DNA of 64,000 nt. It comes from Microbacterium lacticum. GTDB taxonomy: Bacteria; Actinomycetota; Actinomycetes; Actinomycetales; Microbacteriaceae. The notes beneath the pieces were generated by a model. The model was given only the letters and a program-made list of their open reading frames with translations. It did no database searches and had not been told where the DNA came from. The DNA lies in the NCBI RefSeq assembly GCF_006716815.1, contig NZ_VFPS01000003.1, positions 62,001 to 126,000 of the forward strand. The letters are read 5' to 3'. Shown here piece by piece: positions 38,625 to 47,015 of the stretch (within the stretch, counting starts at the first letter, position 1; every line of letters begins with the position of its first letter). The translations under genes and the position numbers were made by a program.

Positions 38625-40004
38625 ATGTCGATCGCTGACATCTCTGACGACCGTCTGGGCGGTTCTCCCGACCGACGCAACGAGCGCACGCCGCCGCACG
38701 ATCTGCTGGCCGAGCAGTCGACGCTCGGAGGCATGCTGCTGTCCGCCGATGCGGTCGCCGACGTCGTCGAGTCGATCCGCGGCACCGACTTCTACGTGCC
38801 CAAGCACGAGCTCATCTTCGAGGCCATCCTGAGCCTCTATTCGCACGGCGAGCCGACCGACGTCGTCGCCGTCACCGACGAGTTGATCAAGACCGGCGAT
38901 CTCATGCGTGCCGGCGGTGCCGATTACCTGCACTCGCTCACCTCCATCGTGCCGACGGCGGCGAACTCCGCCTACTACGCATCGATCGTGCGTGAGCGTG
39001 CGCTGCTGCGGCGACTCGTCGAGGCTGGTACCCGCATCGTGCAAATGGGGTACAACGGTCAGGGCGAGGCGCTCGACCTCGTCAACAATGCGCAGGCCGA
39101 GATCTACTCGGTGACCGGCGCCGAGCAGGCCGAAGACTATGTCGCCCTCGAGGTCGCCGTGGGCGCGGCGATCGAGGAGATCGAGGCGGCGCGGGGCCGC
39201 GACGGTCAGATGACGGGCATCCCGACCGGCTTCGCCGGCCTCGACCAGCTGACGAACGGTCTGCATCCGGGGCAGATGATCGTCGTCGCCGCGCGCCCCG
39301 CGATGGGTAAGTCGACGCTCGCGCTCGATTTCGCGCGGGCCGCGGCGATCAAGCACAACCGTCCGACGATCTTCTTCTCGCTCGAGATGGGGCGCAGCGA
39401 GATCGCGATGCGCCTCATGAGCGCCGAGGGCGCCGTGCCCCTGCAGTCGATGCGCAAGGGGTCGCTCGACTCGCGCGACTGGACGACGATCGCGTCGACC
39501 CGCGGGCGCATCAACGACGCTCCGCTGTACATTGACGACTCGCCGAACATGACGCTCGTCGAGATCCGCGCGAAGTGCCGCAAGCTCAAGCAGCGCGTGG
39601 GTCTCCAGATGGTCGTGCTCGACTACCTGCAGCTGATGACGTCGGGCAAGCGCGTCGAGAGCCGCCAGCAGGAGGTCTCGGAGTTCTCGCGCGCGCTCAA
39701 GCTGCTCGCGAAAGAGCTGCAGGTGCCGGTCATCGCGCTGTCGCAGCTGAACCGTGGTCCCGAGCAGCGCGCCGACAAGAAGCCCGCGATCAGCGATCTG
39801 CGCGAGTCGGGCTCGATCGAGCAGGACGCCGACATGGTGATCCTGCTGCACCGCGAAGCCGCCTACGAGAAAGACAGCCCCCGCGCCGGCGAGGCCGACC
39901 TGATCGTCGCCAAGCACCGCAACGGCCCGACCGACACCGTGACGGTGGCCTTCCAGGGCCACTTCTCCCGGTTCACGGACATGGCGCCGGGGGACTTTGG
40001 GTAG
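38625..40004 (+). CDS. dnaB: Replicative DNA helicase DnaB
   Basis: DnaB is the hexameric helicase that unwinds DNA at the fork. The 459-residue product has the N-terminal helical domain (PPHDLLAEQSTLGGMLLSAD) and the RecA-like domain: Walker A ARPAMGKSTLALDFA near residue 223, Walker B VVLDYLQLM, and the DnaB motif QLNRGPEQRADKKPAISDLR. No intein is present, unlike many actinobacterial dnaB genes. The ATG follows GAGAGG. Confidence 0.97.
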   Translation: MSIADISDDRLGGSPDRRNERTPPHDLLAEQSTLGGMLLSADAVADVVESIRGTDFYVPKHELIFEAILSLYSHGEPTDVVAVTDELIKTGDLMRAGGADYLHSLTSIVPTAANSAYYASIVRERALLRRLVEAGTRIVQMGYNGQGEALDLVNNAQAEIYSVTGAEQAEDYVALEVAVGAAIEEIEAARGRDGQMTGIPTGFAGLDQLTNGLHPGQMIVVAARPAMGKSTLALDFARAAAIKHNRPTIFFSLEMGRSEIAMRLMSAEGAVPLQSMRKGSLDSRDWTTIASTRGRINDAPLYIDDSPNMTLVEIRAKCRKLKQRVGLQMVVLDYLQLMTSGKRVESRQQEVSEFSRALKLLAKELQVPVIALSQLNRGPEQRADKKPAISDLRESGSIEQDADMVILLHREAAYEKDSPRAGEADLIVAKHRNGPTDTVTVAFQGHFSRFTDMAPGDFG

Positions 40005-40107
40005 TTGTAGGTTCCGGTCAGAGTTGTCCATTTCGCAAACGAAATGTCCACGGTGTGTCCATCTGGACATTTCGACCGGGCGCCGCGAGCTCTGAGAGTA
40101 TTGGCGG

Positions 40108-40602
40108 ATGGCATTCATGATCAGGGAGCCGCGCTCAGGAGAGGCGTCCGCGATCGCCGATGTTTACGTCGCGACGTGGAAGGAGGCGTACTCCGATCTG
40201 CTCCCCGAGGACTACTTCTCGGAGGAGTACGTCGCGGGTCGTCACCGGATGTGGCAGCACGTTCTGACGCACCCGCGTGACGACATGCTCGTTCGAATAG
40301 CCGAGGCCGGTGGCGAGATCGTCGGGTTCGCTTGGGTAGGTCCGGGTGAGGGTGTCAATGGCGAGAAGGCACCTCGTGAGCGTCTCCTCTACGCGATCTA
40401 CGTTCTGGCTGCGCACTACGGGACGGGGATCGGCCAGGCGCTGCTGGACGAGGCGCTGGGGGATGGTCCGGCGATGCTGTGGGTGGCCAAAGAGAATCCG
40501 CGCGCGACGGCGTTCTATCTCCGCAACGGGTTCCGTTTCGACGGCGTCGAACAGATCGATCCTCACGCCCCGTTGATCACCGACGCGCGGATGCTGCGAT
40601 AG
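40108..40602 (+). CDS. GNAT-family N-acetyltransferase
   Basis: The 164-residue product has the GNAT fold. An N-terminal IREPRSGEASAIADVYVATW strand-helix is followed by IVGFAWVG, the acetyl-CoA loop in YVLAAHYGTGIGQALLDEAL, and the C-terminal NPRATAFYLRNGFRFDG motif. The substrate is unknown. It lies 103 bp after dnaB and 2 bp before the next gene. Codon use is somewhat less GC-biased than dnaB. Confidence 0.88.
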   Translation: MAFMIREPRSGEASAIADVYVATWKEAYSDLLPEDYFSEEYVAGRHRMWQHVLTHPRDDMLVRIAEAGGEIVGFAWVGPGEGVNGEKAPRERLLYAIYVLAAHYGTGIGQALLDEALGDGPAMLWVAKENPRATAFYLRNGFRFDGVEQIDPHAPLITDARMLR

Positions 40603-40604
40603 CC

Positions 40605-41279
40605 GTGTGGGAGACCGGCGACCGGTTCGACGCCGTCAAGGCTGCGGAATTGGCACTCCTCGACAGTGAGGTCCGTCGCGACCCGGATCGAGTGCGCGAG
40701 CTCCTGCATCCCGAGTTCGTCGAGATCGGACGCTCGGGTCGACGCTGGACGAGGAGCGCGACGATCGCCGCTCTCGAGTCGGAGCACGAGCGCGTGGCGC
40801 CCGAGACCGATGAGTGGTCGTTCAACGAGGTATCGCTTTCACTGGTCTTGGTCACGTACCGCATCACCGGGGGAGCCGGCAGCAGCAGACATGCCTCGCT
40901 GTGGGACGTCAGCGGCGCCGTTCCGATGATCCGTTATCACCAGGGCACACTGATTCGCTCGGACGATGTCGAGCGAATCAGTGTCGATCGGCCGGAGATC
41001 GTGTGCATCTGCGGTTCTGCGCGGTTCCTTCCGCAGATGCGCGATGTGAACCGCGACCTGACGCTCTCTGGAGTGATCGTCCTCGCGCCGGGCGAAGCGG
41101 AGGGCGTCGTTTCGGTCGAGCAGAAGACCGTGCTCGACGCTCTGCACCTACGCAAGATCGATCTCGCTGATCGCGTCCTCGTGGTCAACCCCGGCGGGTA
41201 CATCGGGGAGTCCGCGGGTCGGGAGATCGCCTATGCCCGCGCCGCGGGCAAGGCCGTCTCCTTCACTGACCCCGCCTGA
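40605..41279 (+). CDS. Two-domain protein: DUF4440/SnoaL-like plus nucleoside 2-deoxyribosyltransferase-like
   Basis: This 224-residue protein starts at GTG 40605, 2 bp after the acetyltransferase. Residues about 5-115 look like a DUF4440/NTF2-fold domain (ELALLDSEVRRDPDRVRELL, FVEIGRSGRRWTR, then MIRYHQGTLIR). From about residue 128 a different domain begins: VCICGSARFLPQMRDVNRDL, then LALHLRKID-type sequence and VLVVNPGGYIGESAGREIAYA. This resembles phage and bacterial deoxyribosyltransferase-like proteins that act on nucleosides. The fusion is unusual. Its partner or substrate is unknown. Confidence 0.7.
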   Translation: MWETGDRFDAVKAAELALLDSEVRRDPDRVRELLHPEFVEIGRSGRRWTRSATIAALESEHERVAPETDEWSFNEVSLSLVLVTYRITGGAGSSRHASLWDVSGAVPMIRYHQGTLIRSDDVERISVDRPEIVCICGSARFLPQMRDVNRDLTLSGVIVLAPGEAEGVVSVEQKTVLDALHLRKIDLADRVLVVNPGGYIGESAGREIAYARAAGKAVSFTDPA

Positions 41280-41369
41280 ATCGGACAGGTCCACCCGTGC
41301 TTGGAGACCTTCGCGGTGGACAATTCCCCCGTTGGGGCCGCCTCAGTTGCGACCACCAGGTGGACATCG
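41280..41369. other. Gap before the first ISL3 copy; no gene seen
   Basis: Ninety bp between the two-domain gene and the ISL3 left end hold the GGTCCACC / GGTGGACAA / GGTGGACAT motifs but no open frame or clear terminator. It marks the left edge of the IS cluster. Confidence 0.5.
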
Positions 41370-42858
41370 GGCTCTTCGGACTTTAGGTGGGGGTGGGTGA
41401 TGTGCGGGGCCGCGTGGTGACGGGGTGGGGCGGGTCGAGGCCCCGAGGATCGGTAGCGACCAAGCTTCCTTTCCGTTCGGAGACCTCGACCCGTGCCCGA
41501 TGCTACGGGGTGCGCCGCTGCGTGCCCGTCTTCTGCTGTCTACTGTGATCGCTGCGATGTGCTCGTCGGCCTCGGCGGGCTGCACGTGGTGGCTGTCGAG
41601 CGCTGCCGCGACGGCGTGCTCCTGATCGACGTCGAGTCCCCGCCGGGGCCGGTCGGGTGCCCGGGGTGCGGGCAGGTCGCCGAGTCGCGGGGCCGGAAGG
41701 CGCTCGTGCTGGTCGATGCGCCGATGAGCGCCGCTGCGGTGCGGGTCCGGTGGCGCAAGCGCAGGTTCCGGTGCGCTGATGAGGCGTGCCCGAGGGAGTC
41801 GTTCACCGAGCAGAACGCTCTGGTCGCCGCGCCTCGCGCCAAGCTCACGGCCCGAGCGGTGATCTGGGCGGTGGGGCAGATGCGGAGGGAGAACGCGTCG
41901 GTGCAGGGCGTCGCCCGCCAGCTCGGGGTGTCGTGGCGCACGGTCTGGCGACACGTCAGGCCGGTGCTCGAGACGCGCGCCGCGGACGGGTCCCGCTTCG
42001 ACGGGGTCACCACGCTCGGCGTCGACGAGCACCTCTGGCACCACGTGTCCACCAGACCCGTCGCCGATGGCGGGCGGGGTCCGAAGGAACTGACCGGGAT
42101 GGTCGACCTGTCGCGCGATGCGTCCGGGCGGGTGAGGGCCCGCCTGCTGGACCTCGTGCCCGGGCGCAGCGCGAAGGCCTACGCCGACTGGCTGCAAGAG
42201 CGCGGGCAGGAGTTCCGCGACGGGGTGCAGGTCGCGACGCTGGACCCGTTCGCCGGCTACAAGAAGGCCCTCGACGACGAGCTCGACGATACCGTCGCGG
42301 TGCTCGACGCGTTCCACGTCGTCAAGCTCGGCACCACCGCGGTCGATGAGGTCCGCCGCCGCGTCCAGCAAGACACCCTCGGGCACCGCGGACGCAGAGG
42401 TGATGCGCTCTACGGGATCCGCAACATCCTCCGCGCCGGGCAGGAACGACTCACCGACCGGCAGAAGGCCCGGCTCGATGCCGCGTTCACGCAGCGCGAG
42501 GAGCACGTCGAGGTCGACGTCGCCTGGCAGGCCGCGCAGCAACTCCGCGACGCCTACCGGCATGCCGACCTCGCCACCGGGCGCAAGATCGCCGAGCACG
42601 TGCTCGAATCGCTCCCGACCTGCCCGATCCCCGAGATCGCCCGACTCGGCCGCACCCTGCGTCAGTGGCGGGCCGCGTTCCTGTCCTACTGGGATACCGA
42701 CCGGTCATCCAACGGCGGCACCGAGGCCGTGAACGGCCTCATCGAACTCGCCCGCCGCGTCGCCCGCGGCTTCCGCAACTACGACAACTACCGACTCCGC
42801 ATGCTCCTCATCGCCGGCGGCCTCGACCCCACCACCCCCACCTAAAGTCCGAAGAGCC
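41370..42858 (+). mobile_element. ISL3-family insertion sequence, copy 1
   Basis: A 1,489-bp element bounded by perfect terminal inverted repeats of at least 22 bp (GGCTCTTCGGACTTTAGGTG at the left; the complement ending CCGAAGAGCC at the right). The second copy begins 5 bp later. Only one base difference between copies was noticed (C/T near 41454 and 42954). Confidence 0.93.
41493..42845 (+). CDS. ISL3-family transposase, copy 1
   Basis: A 450-residue transposase. The N-terminal Zn-ribbon-like part has CPGCGQVAESRG and RFRCADEAC. A helix-turn-helix follows (VQGVARQLGVSWRTVWRHV). The DDE-type core has TLGVDEHLW, TLDPFAGYKKA and the Glu in NGGTEAVNGLIELARRVARG. The GTG at 41493 is the likely start. 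The frame is intact. Confidence 0.93.
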   Translation: MPDATGCAAACPSSAVYCDRCDVLVGLGGLHVVAVERCRDGVLLIDVESPPGPVGCPGCGQVAESRGRKALVLVDAPMSAAAVRVRWRKRRFRCADEACPRESFTEQNALVAAPRAKLTARAVIWAVGQMRRENASVQGVARQLGVSWRTVWRHVRPVLETRAADGSRFDGVTTLGVDEHLWHHVSTRPVADGGRGPKELTGMVDLSRDASGRVRARLLDLVPGRSAKAYADWLQERGQEFRDGVQVATLDPFAGYKKALDDELDDTVAVLDAFHVVKLGTTAVDEVRRRVQQDTLGHRGRRGDALYGIRNILRAGQERLTDRQKARLDAAFTQREEHVEVDVAWQAAQQLRDAYRHADLATGRKIAEHVLESLPTCPIPEIARLGRTLRQWRAAFLSYWDTDRSSNGGTEAVNGLIELARRVARGFRNYDNYRLRMLLIAGGLDPTTPT

Positions 42859-42863
42859 TTAGT

Positions 42864-44352
42864 GGCTCTTCGGACTTTAGGTGGGGGTGGGTGATGTGCG
42901 GGGCCGCGTGGTGACGGGGTGGGGCGGGTCGAGGCCCCGAGGATCGGTAGCGATCAAGCTTCCTTTCCGTTCGGAGACCTCGACCCGTGCCCGATGCTAC
43001 GGGGTGCGCCGCTGCGTGCCCGTCTTCTGCTGTCTACTGTGATCGCTGCGATGTGCTCGTCGGCCTCGGCGGGCTGCACGTGGTGGCTGTCGAGCGCTGC
43101 CGCGACGGCGTGCTCCTGATCGACGTCGAGTCCCCGCCGGGGCCGGTCGGGTGCCCGGGGTGCGGGCAGGTCGCCGAGTCGCGGGGCCGGAAGGCGCTCG
43201 TGCTGGTCGATGCGCCGATGAGCGCCGCTGCGGTGCGGGTCCGGTGGCGCAAGCGCAGGTTCCGGTGCGCTGATGAGGCGTGCCCGAGGGAGTCGTTCAC
43301 CGAGCAGAACGCTCTGGTCGCCGCGCCTCGCGCCAAGCTCACGGCCCGAGCGGTGATCTGGGCGGTGGGGCAGATGCGGAGGGAGAACGCGTCGGTGCAG
43401 GGCGTCGCCCGCCAGCTCGGGGTGTCGTGGCGCACGGTCTGGCGACACGTCAGGCCGGTGCTCGAGACGCGCGCCGCGGACGGGTCCCGCTTCGACGGGG
43501 TCACCACGCTCGGCGTCGACGAGCACCTCTGGCACCACGTGTCCACCAGACCCGTCGCCGATGGCGGGCGGGGTCCGAAGGAACTGACCGGGATGGTCGA
43601 CCTGTCGCGCGATGCGTCCGGGCGGGTGAGGGCCCGCCTGCTGGACCTCGTGCCCGGGCGCAGCGCGAAGGCCTACGCCGACTGGCTGCAAGAGCGCGGG
43701 CAGGAGTTCCGCGACGGGGTGCAGGTCGCGACGCTGGACCCGTTCGCCGGCTACAAGAAGGCCCTCGACGACGAGCTCGACGATACCGTCGCGGTGCTCG
43801 ACGCGTTCCACGTCGTCAAGCTCGGCACCACCGCGGTCGATGAGGTCCGCCGCCGCGTCCAGCAAGACACCCTCGGGCACCGCGGACGCAGAGGTGATGC
43901 GCTCTACGGGATCCGCAACATCCTCCGCGCCGGGCAGGAACGACTCACCGACCGGCAGAAGGCCCGGCTCGATGCCGCGTTCACGCAGCGCGAGGAGCAC
44001 GTCGAGGTCGACGTCGCCTGGCAGGCCGCGCAGCAACTCCGCGACGCCTACCGGCATGCCGACCTCGCCACCGGGCGCAAGATCGCCGAGCACGTGCTCG
44101 AATCGCTCCCGACCTGCCCGATCCCCGAGATCGCCCGACTCGGCCGCACCCTGCGTCAGTGGCGGGCCGCGTTCCTGTCCTACTGGGATACCGACCGGTC
44201 ATCCAACGGCGGCACCGAGGCCGTGAACGGCCTCATCGAACTCGCCCGCCGCGTCGCCCGCGGCTTCCGCAACTACGACAACTACCGACTCCGCATGCTC
44301 CTCATCGCCGGCGGCCTCGACCCCACCACCCCCACCTAAAGTCCGAAGAGCC
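42864..44352 (+). mobile_element. ISL3-family insertion sequence, copy 2
   Basis: A second 1,489-bp copy in direct tandem with copy 1, separated by TTAGT (42859-42863). TTAGT also occurs at 44356-44360, just after the right end, within AGTTTAGT. It replaces the left terminal repeat of the following IS1634-family copy. Confidence 0.93.
42987..44339 (+). CDS. ISL3-family transposase, copy 2
   Basis: This 450-residue product is identical to the transposase of copy 1, with the same GTG start, Zn-ribbon-like N-terminus, helix-turn-helix and DDE residues. Both copies appear functional. Perfect identity points to a recent duplication. Confidence 0.93.
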   Translation: MPDATGCAAACPSSAVYCDRCDVLVGLGGLHVVAVERCRDGVLLIDVESPPGPVGCPGCGQVAESRGRKALVLVDAPMSAAAVRVRWRKRRFRCADEACPRESFTEQNALVAAPRAKLTARAVIWAVGQMRRENASVQGVARQLGVSWRTVWRHVRPVLETRAADGSRFDGVTTLGVDEHLWHHVSTRPVADGGRGPKELTGMVDLSRDASGRVRARLLDLVPGRSAKAYADWLQERGQEFRDGVQVATLDPFAGYKKALDDELDDTVAVLDAFHVVKLGTTAVDEVRRRVQQDTLGHRGRRGDALYGIRNILRAGQERLTDRQKARLDAAFTQREEHVEVDVAWQAAQQLRDAYRHADLATGRKIAEHVLESLPTCPIPEIARLGRTLRQWRAAFLSYWDTDRSSNGGTEAVNGLIELARRVARGFRNYDNYRLRMLLIAGGLDPTTPT

Positions 44353-45988
44353 AGTTTAGTGCCCCACGCCCGGCCGGAGTGCGGCGATGATGTCGGCGGC
44401 TTCCCCCGTTGGCGGGGTGGTCGCGGTGAGTTCGTGTCCGTCGATGGTGATCGTGACGTCACGCAGCGGGCGCAGCGCGCGGACGATACGGCGGACCGTC
44501 ACGCCGGTGGTCTTGTAGAGGTGCCGGCTGATCGCGAGAGCGCAGAACACGACGGTGAGGTGCGCGTGGATCGAGTCCGCGGTCGACGCGAACATCGGCC
44601 TCGCCCGCAGGTCGGTCTTTGCCATCCGGAACGTCGCCTCGACCTGGAACAGGTCATGGTAGGCCGCCACGATCTCTGCAGCGGAAGCCGTCGCGGTGCT
44701 GAGGTTGGTGACGTACCCCTTGAGGCCGATGTATTCGCGGGCCTTCTCGACTCTTGCCCAGTTCACGCCGGGCCCCGTGCCGAGGGTGACGAACCGGTCC
44801 TTCTTCGCCGGGCGGGTGCCGGCAGCGATCTGCTCGGCGCGTTCGATCTGCTTGTTCAACGTGATGTTGTCGCGGATCTTCCGCTTGTGGGAGTACTGCC
44901 ACACCACTCGCCGCTCCCGCGCGTTCACACCCGCACCCATGGTTCGGGTGGTCTCGACCGTCTCCCCATCGGTGACGATGTTCCCGACGGTCGCGTAGTG
45001 CTCGGCGAGATCGTATGGCGCGGAGGAGGTGCGGGAGCCGACGATGAAACCGAACCCGGCGTCCTCCAGCCGGTTCAGGTTCGCTGCGGACAGCATGCCG
45101 GCGTCCGCGACGACCACGACCTCGGTCGCGGAGTGACGTTCGCGGAACTGGTCGAGGACGGGCAGCAGGGTGAGGGTCTCGCCCCTGTTGCCCGCGAACT
45201 CGTGGACTTCGAGGGGGAACCCGCCCTGGTCCACGAGGAGGCCGACGAGGATCTGCGGGTCGACGCGGCGCTCTTTGCTCATCCCGACCTTGCGGAGCTT
45301 GTCTTCACGCTCCGCCTCGAAGTAGAGGGTGGTGACGTCGTAGAGCACGACGGTGAGCGGGCCAGATCGGGTCGCATGCGCGTAGGCTGCGGCGGCGATC
45401 TTCGACCGCCAGTCCTGCTCAACGCTGCGGGCGAGGGTCCGCCACACGGTCGACAGCGACGGCGCACCCGGGACACCGAGCTCGTCCCACACCCGCAGCG
45501 TGTCCGCCTTGCTGGTCGGCTCGACGACGCGGGCCAGGACCAGCTTCTTGAATGTGTCGTTGCCGACCGCGTCGAACCCGAGACGGGCGTAGGCGTCCTC
45601 GAGGACATCCCACAACAACCTGGACCTCGACCCGGTCACCGTCGGCGCGGTCGTGGCCGGCGGCGTCGCGCCCAGCCCGTCCAGATCGAACGGGACATGC
45701 CCGGCCAGCTCCGCGATCCGCTCCCGCGCGATCGCGACCAGCACCGCGAGCTGCTCATCGTCGTGCGCGGAGCCGAGGTGCTCCACGATCGTCCGCACAC
45801 CACGGGTCTTCGACGCGATCTGCACCGCCGTCGCACCCGACGCGGTGCGCACCTTCCGCACGAACCACCCCACCGAGCGAGTCTAGATCGACGCCGTTAG
45901 TGCCCCGCACGAGGCACCAACACCCCCGGAAAATCAAGCCTCAACGATCCTCAACCCGCGAAATCACCCGACGGTGACACGATCCAGG
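44353..45988 (-). mobile_element. IS1634-family insertion sequence, copy A (left end lost)
   Basis: The right end, at 45976-45988, reads GACACGATCCAGG, the complement of the CCTGGATCGTGTC found at the left end of copy B. The left terminal 13-16 bp are missing because the ISL3 copy directly abuts it. The element lies inside an IS3-family orfB, which it truncates. Confidence 0.88.
44356..45873 (-). CDS. IS1634-family transposase, copy A
   Basis: A 505-residue IS4-superfamily transposase. Catalytic-type motifs are VVLYDVTTLYFEAE, EVVVVADAGMLSAANL and the Glu in FQVEATFRMAKTDLRARPMF. An N-terminal region (GVRTIVEHLGSAHDDEQL) precedes them. It differs from copy B by one residue (FKKLV here, FMKLV there). 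Still intact, although the element has lost an end and so may not be mobilised alone. Confidence 0.9.
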   Translation of the reverse strand: MGWFVRKVRTASGATAVQIASKTRGVRTIVEHLGSAHDDEQLAVLVAIARERIAELAGHVPFDLDGLGATPPATTAPTVTGSRSRLLWDVLEDAYARLGFDAVGNDTFKKLVLARVVEPTSKADTLRVWDELGVPGAPSLSTVWRTLARSVEQDWRSKIAAAAYAHATRSGPLTVVLYDVTTLYFEAEREDKLRKVGMSKERRVDPQILVGLLVDQGGFPLEVHEFAGNRGETLTLLPVLDQFRERHSATEVVVVADAGMLSAANLNRLEDAGFGFIVGSRTSSAPYDLAEHYATVGNIVTDGETVETTRTMGAGVNARERRVVWQYSHKRKIRDNITLNKQIERAEQIAAGTRPAKKDRFVTLGTGPGVNWARVEKAREYIGLKGYVTNLSTATASAAEIVAAYHDLFQVEATFRMAKTDLRARPMFASTADSIHAHLTVVFCALAISRHLYKTTGVTVRRIVRALRPLRDVTITIDGHELTATTPPTGEAADIIAALRPGVGH

Positions 45989-46107
45989 CGTCCCGGGGCC
46001 GCCGCCAGCCAGGCGTAGAACGACGACCTCGCGATCTGAATGACCTCACACAACCGCTTCACGCCGTAGGCGTCCTTGTGATCCTCAACGAACTGGAAGC
46101 GGTTCAC
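45989..46107 (-). pseudogene. IS3-family OrfB, 5' fragment
   Basis: It starts at GTG 46107 overlapping the orfA stop and encodes NRFQFVEDHKDAYGVKRLCE, then VIQIARSSFYAWLAAAPGR. The frame then enters IS1634 sequence. The DDE integrase core is missing. Confidence 0.85.
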
Positions 46108-46433
46108 CAGTTCGTCTCCCCGGCGAAATACTTCGCCGCCTGACGAAGGATGTCCCGCTCCGTCTGAAGCTTCAGCTTCTCCGCTTCCAGCCTCGCGTTC
46201 TCGGCCTCCAGCCGGAGGACCTTCGCCGCCTGTGACTCCGCCCGCGCCGGCGCGCGCGTCGACGCTGTGCTGGTGGTCGTGATCCCCGAGCCGTGCTTCT
46301 CGACCCACTCCCGCAGCGCACCGCGGGAGATCCCCAGATCCGCCGCGATGCCCTTCAACGTCGCACCCGGCGTGGACGCGAACAAGTCCACCGCCCGCTG
46401 CCGGAACTCGTCCGTGTAGTTCTTCCTTGCCAT
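46104..46433 (-). CDS. IS3-family transposase OrfA
   Basis: A 109-residue protein with an N-terminal helix-turn-helix (YTDEFRQRAVDLFASTPGAT, then IAADLGISRGALREWVEKHG) and a C-terminal leucine-zipper coiled coil (KVLRLEAENARLEAEKLKLQ). It ends AAKYFAGETNW. OrfA normally acts with OrfB through frameshifting to make transposase. Here OrfB is truncated, so OrfA is an orphan. Confidence 0.9.
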   Translation of the reverse strand: MARKNYTDEFRQRAVDLFASTPGATLKGIAADLGISRGALREWVEKHGSGITTTSTASTRAPARAESQAAKVLRLEAENARLEAEKLKLQTERDILRQAAKYFAGETNW

Positions 46434-46494
46434 CCCTTGGATTCTCGCTTCCCCAGCAACGTGCTGGAATCAGCGTGTCCAAGATCAGGGGTCA

Positions 46495-46903
46495 AGCGCC
46501 CTATGAAGCCGTGAAGGCCGACGTGAATGCCTCGATGCAGGAGGTTGTCGATTTGCTGCCAGAGGGTACCCAGGTCTCGCTTCGTCCCGAGAGCACCCCC
46601 TACCCATGCGAAGACAAACTGTCGCTGGGTTCGGGGAAGGGTGTCTTCTACACCGGGCAGCTCGAAGCTACGCTTCCACCCACCGCCGATGCATCACATG
46701 TCGTCGACGATTTGCCTGCGCGTTTGGGAGAGCAGTGGAAAGCGAGCAAGACCGGCGTCGCGCTCTCAAGTTCAGCTGTGATCTTGACAGACATCAAAAG
46801 ACAGGTCCAGCTGAACGTGATGGATGTCTCCAAAGCGTACGGAGGGACTTCAGTTATCGACATAACGGGGATCTCTCGCTGCGCCACCTCACCAACGAAC
46901 TAG
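46495..46903 (+). pseudogene. 5'-truncated putative lipoprotein gene
   Basis: About 135 codons remain after the IS3 end: YEAVKADVNASMQEVVDLLP, then RPESTPYPCEDKLSLGSGKG, and an end YGGTSVIDITGISRCATSPTN. The C-terminus looks natural, with a Cys near each end. The signal sequence and start are gone. It resembles small actinobacterial LppA-like lipoproteins in layout, but I do not recognise it with certainty. The last 140 bp are duplicated at 49719-49858. Confidence 0.6.
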
Positions 46904-47000
46904 TGCAGCGCAACGTGAGATTGCGCAAGAGCGGTGTTTTGCAAGCCCTCGCGAAATCAACGACCTCACAGTCGGCGCCATCGGAAGTAGCCGCATCCTC
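46764..47000 (+). repeat. Left copy of a 237-bp direct repeat flanking IS1634 copy B
   Basis: The sequence from TCTCAAGTTCAGCTGTG to GCCGCATCCTC is repeated at 49719-49955 without differences that I can see. It directly abuts the left terminal repeat of IS1634 copy B. It is best read as an unusually long target-site duplication. Confidence 0.9.
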
Positions 47001-47015
47001 CTGGATCGTGTCAGA

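Larger units (their letters stand above)
45989..46494 (-). mobile_element. IS3-family remnant
   Basis: It retains the orfA gene, the first 40 codons of orfB, and one terminus (about 46470-46494, reading TGACCCCTGATCTTGGACAC on the minus strand). The other half was replaced by IS1634 copy A. Confidence 0.8.

Noticed and set aside
38625..40004. Intein in dnaB
   Set aside because: The frame is a normal 459 residues with continuous DnaB motifs; no intein blocks were seen.
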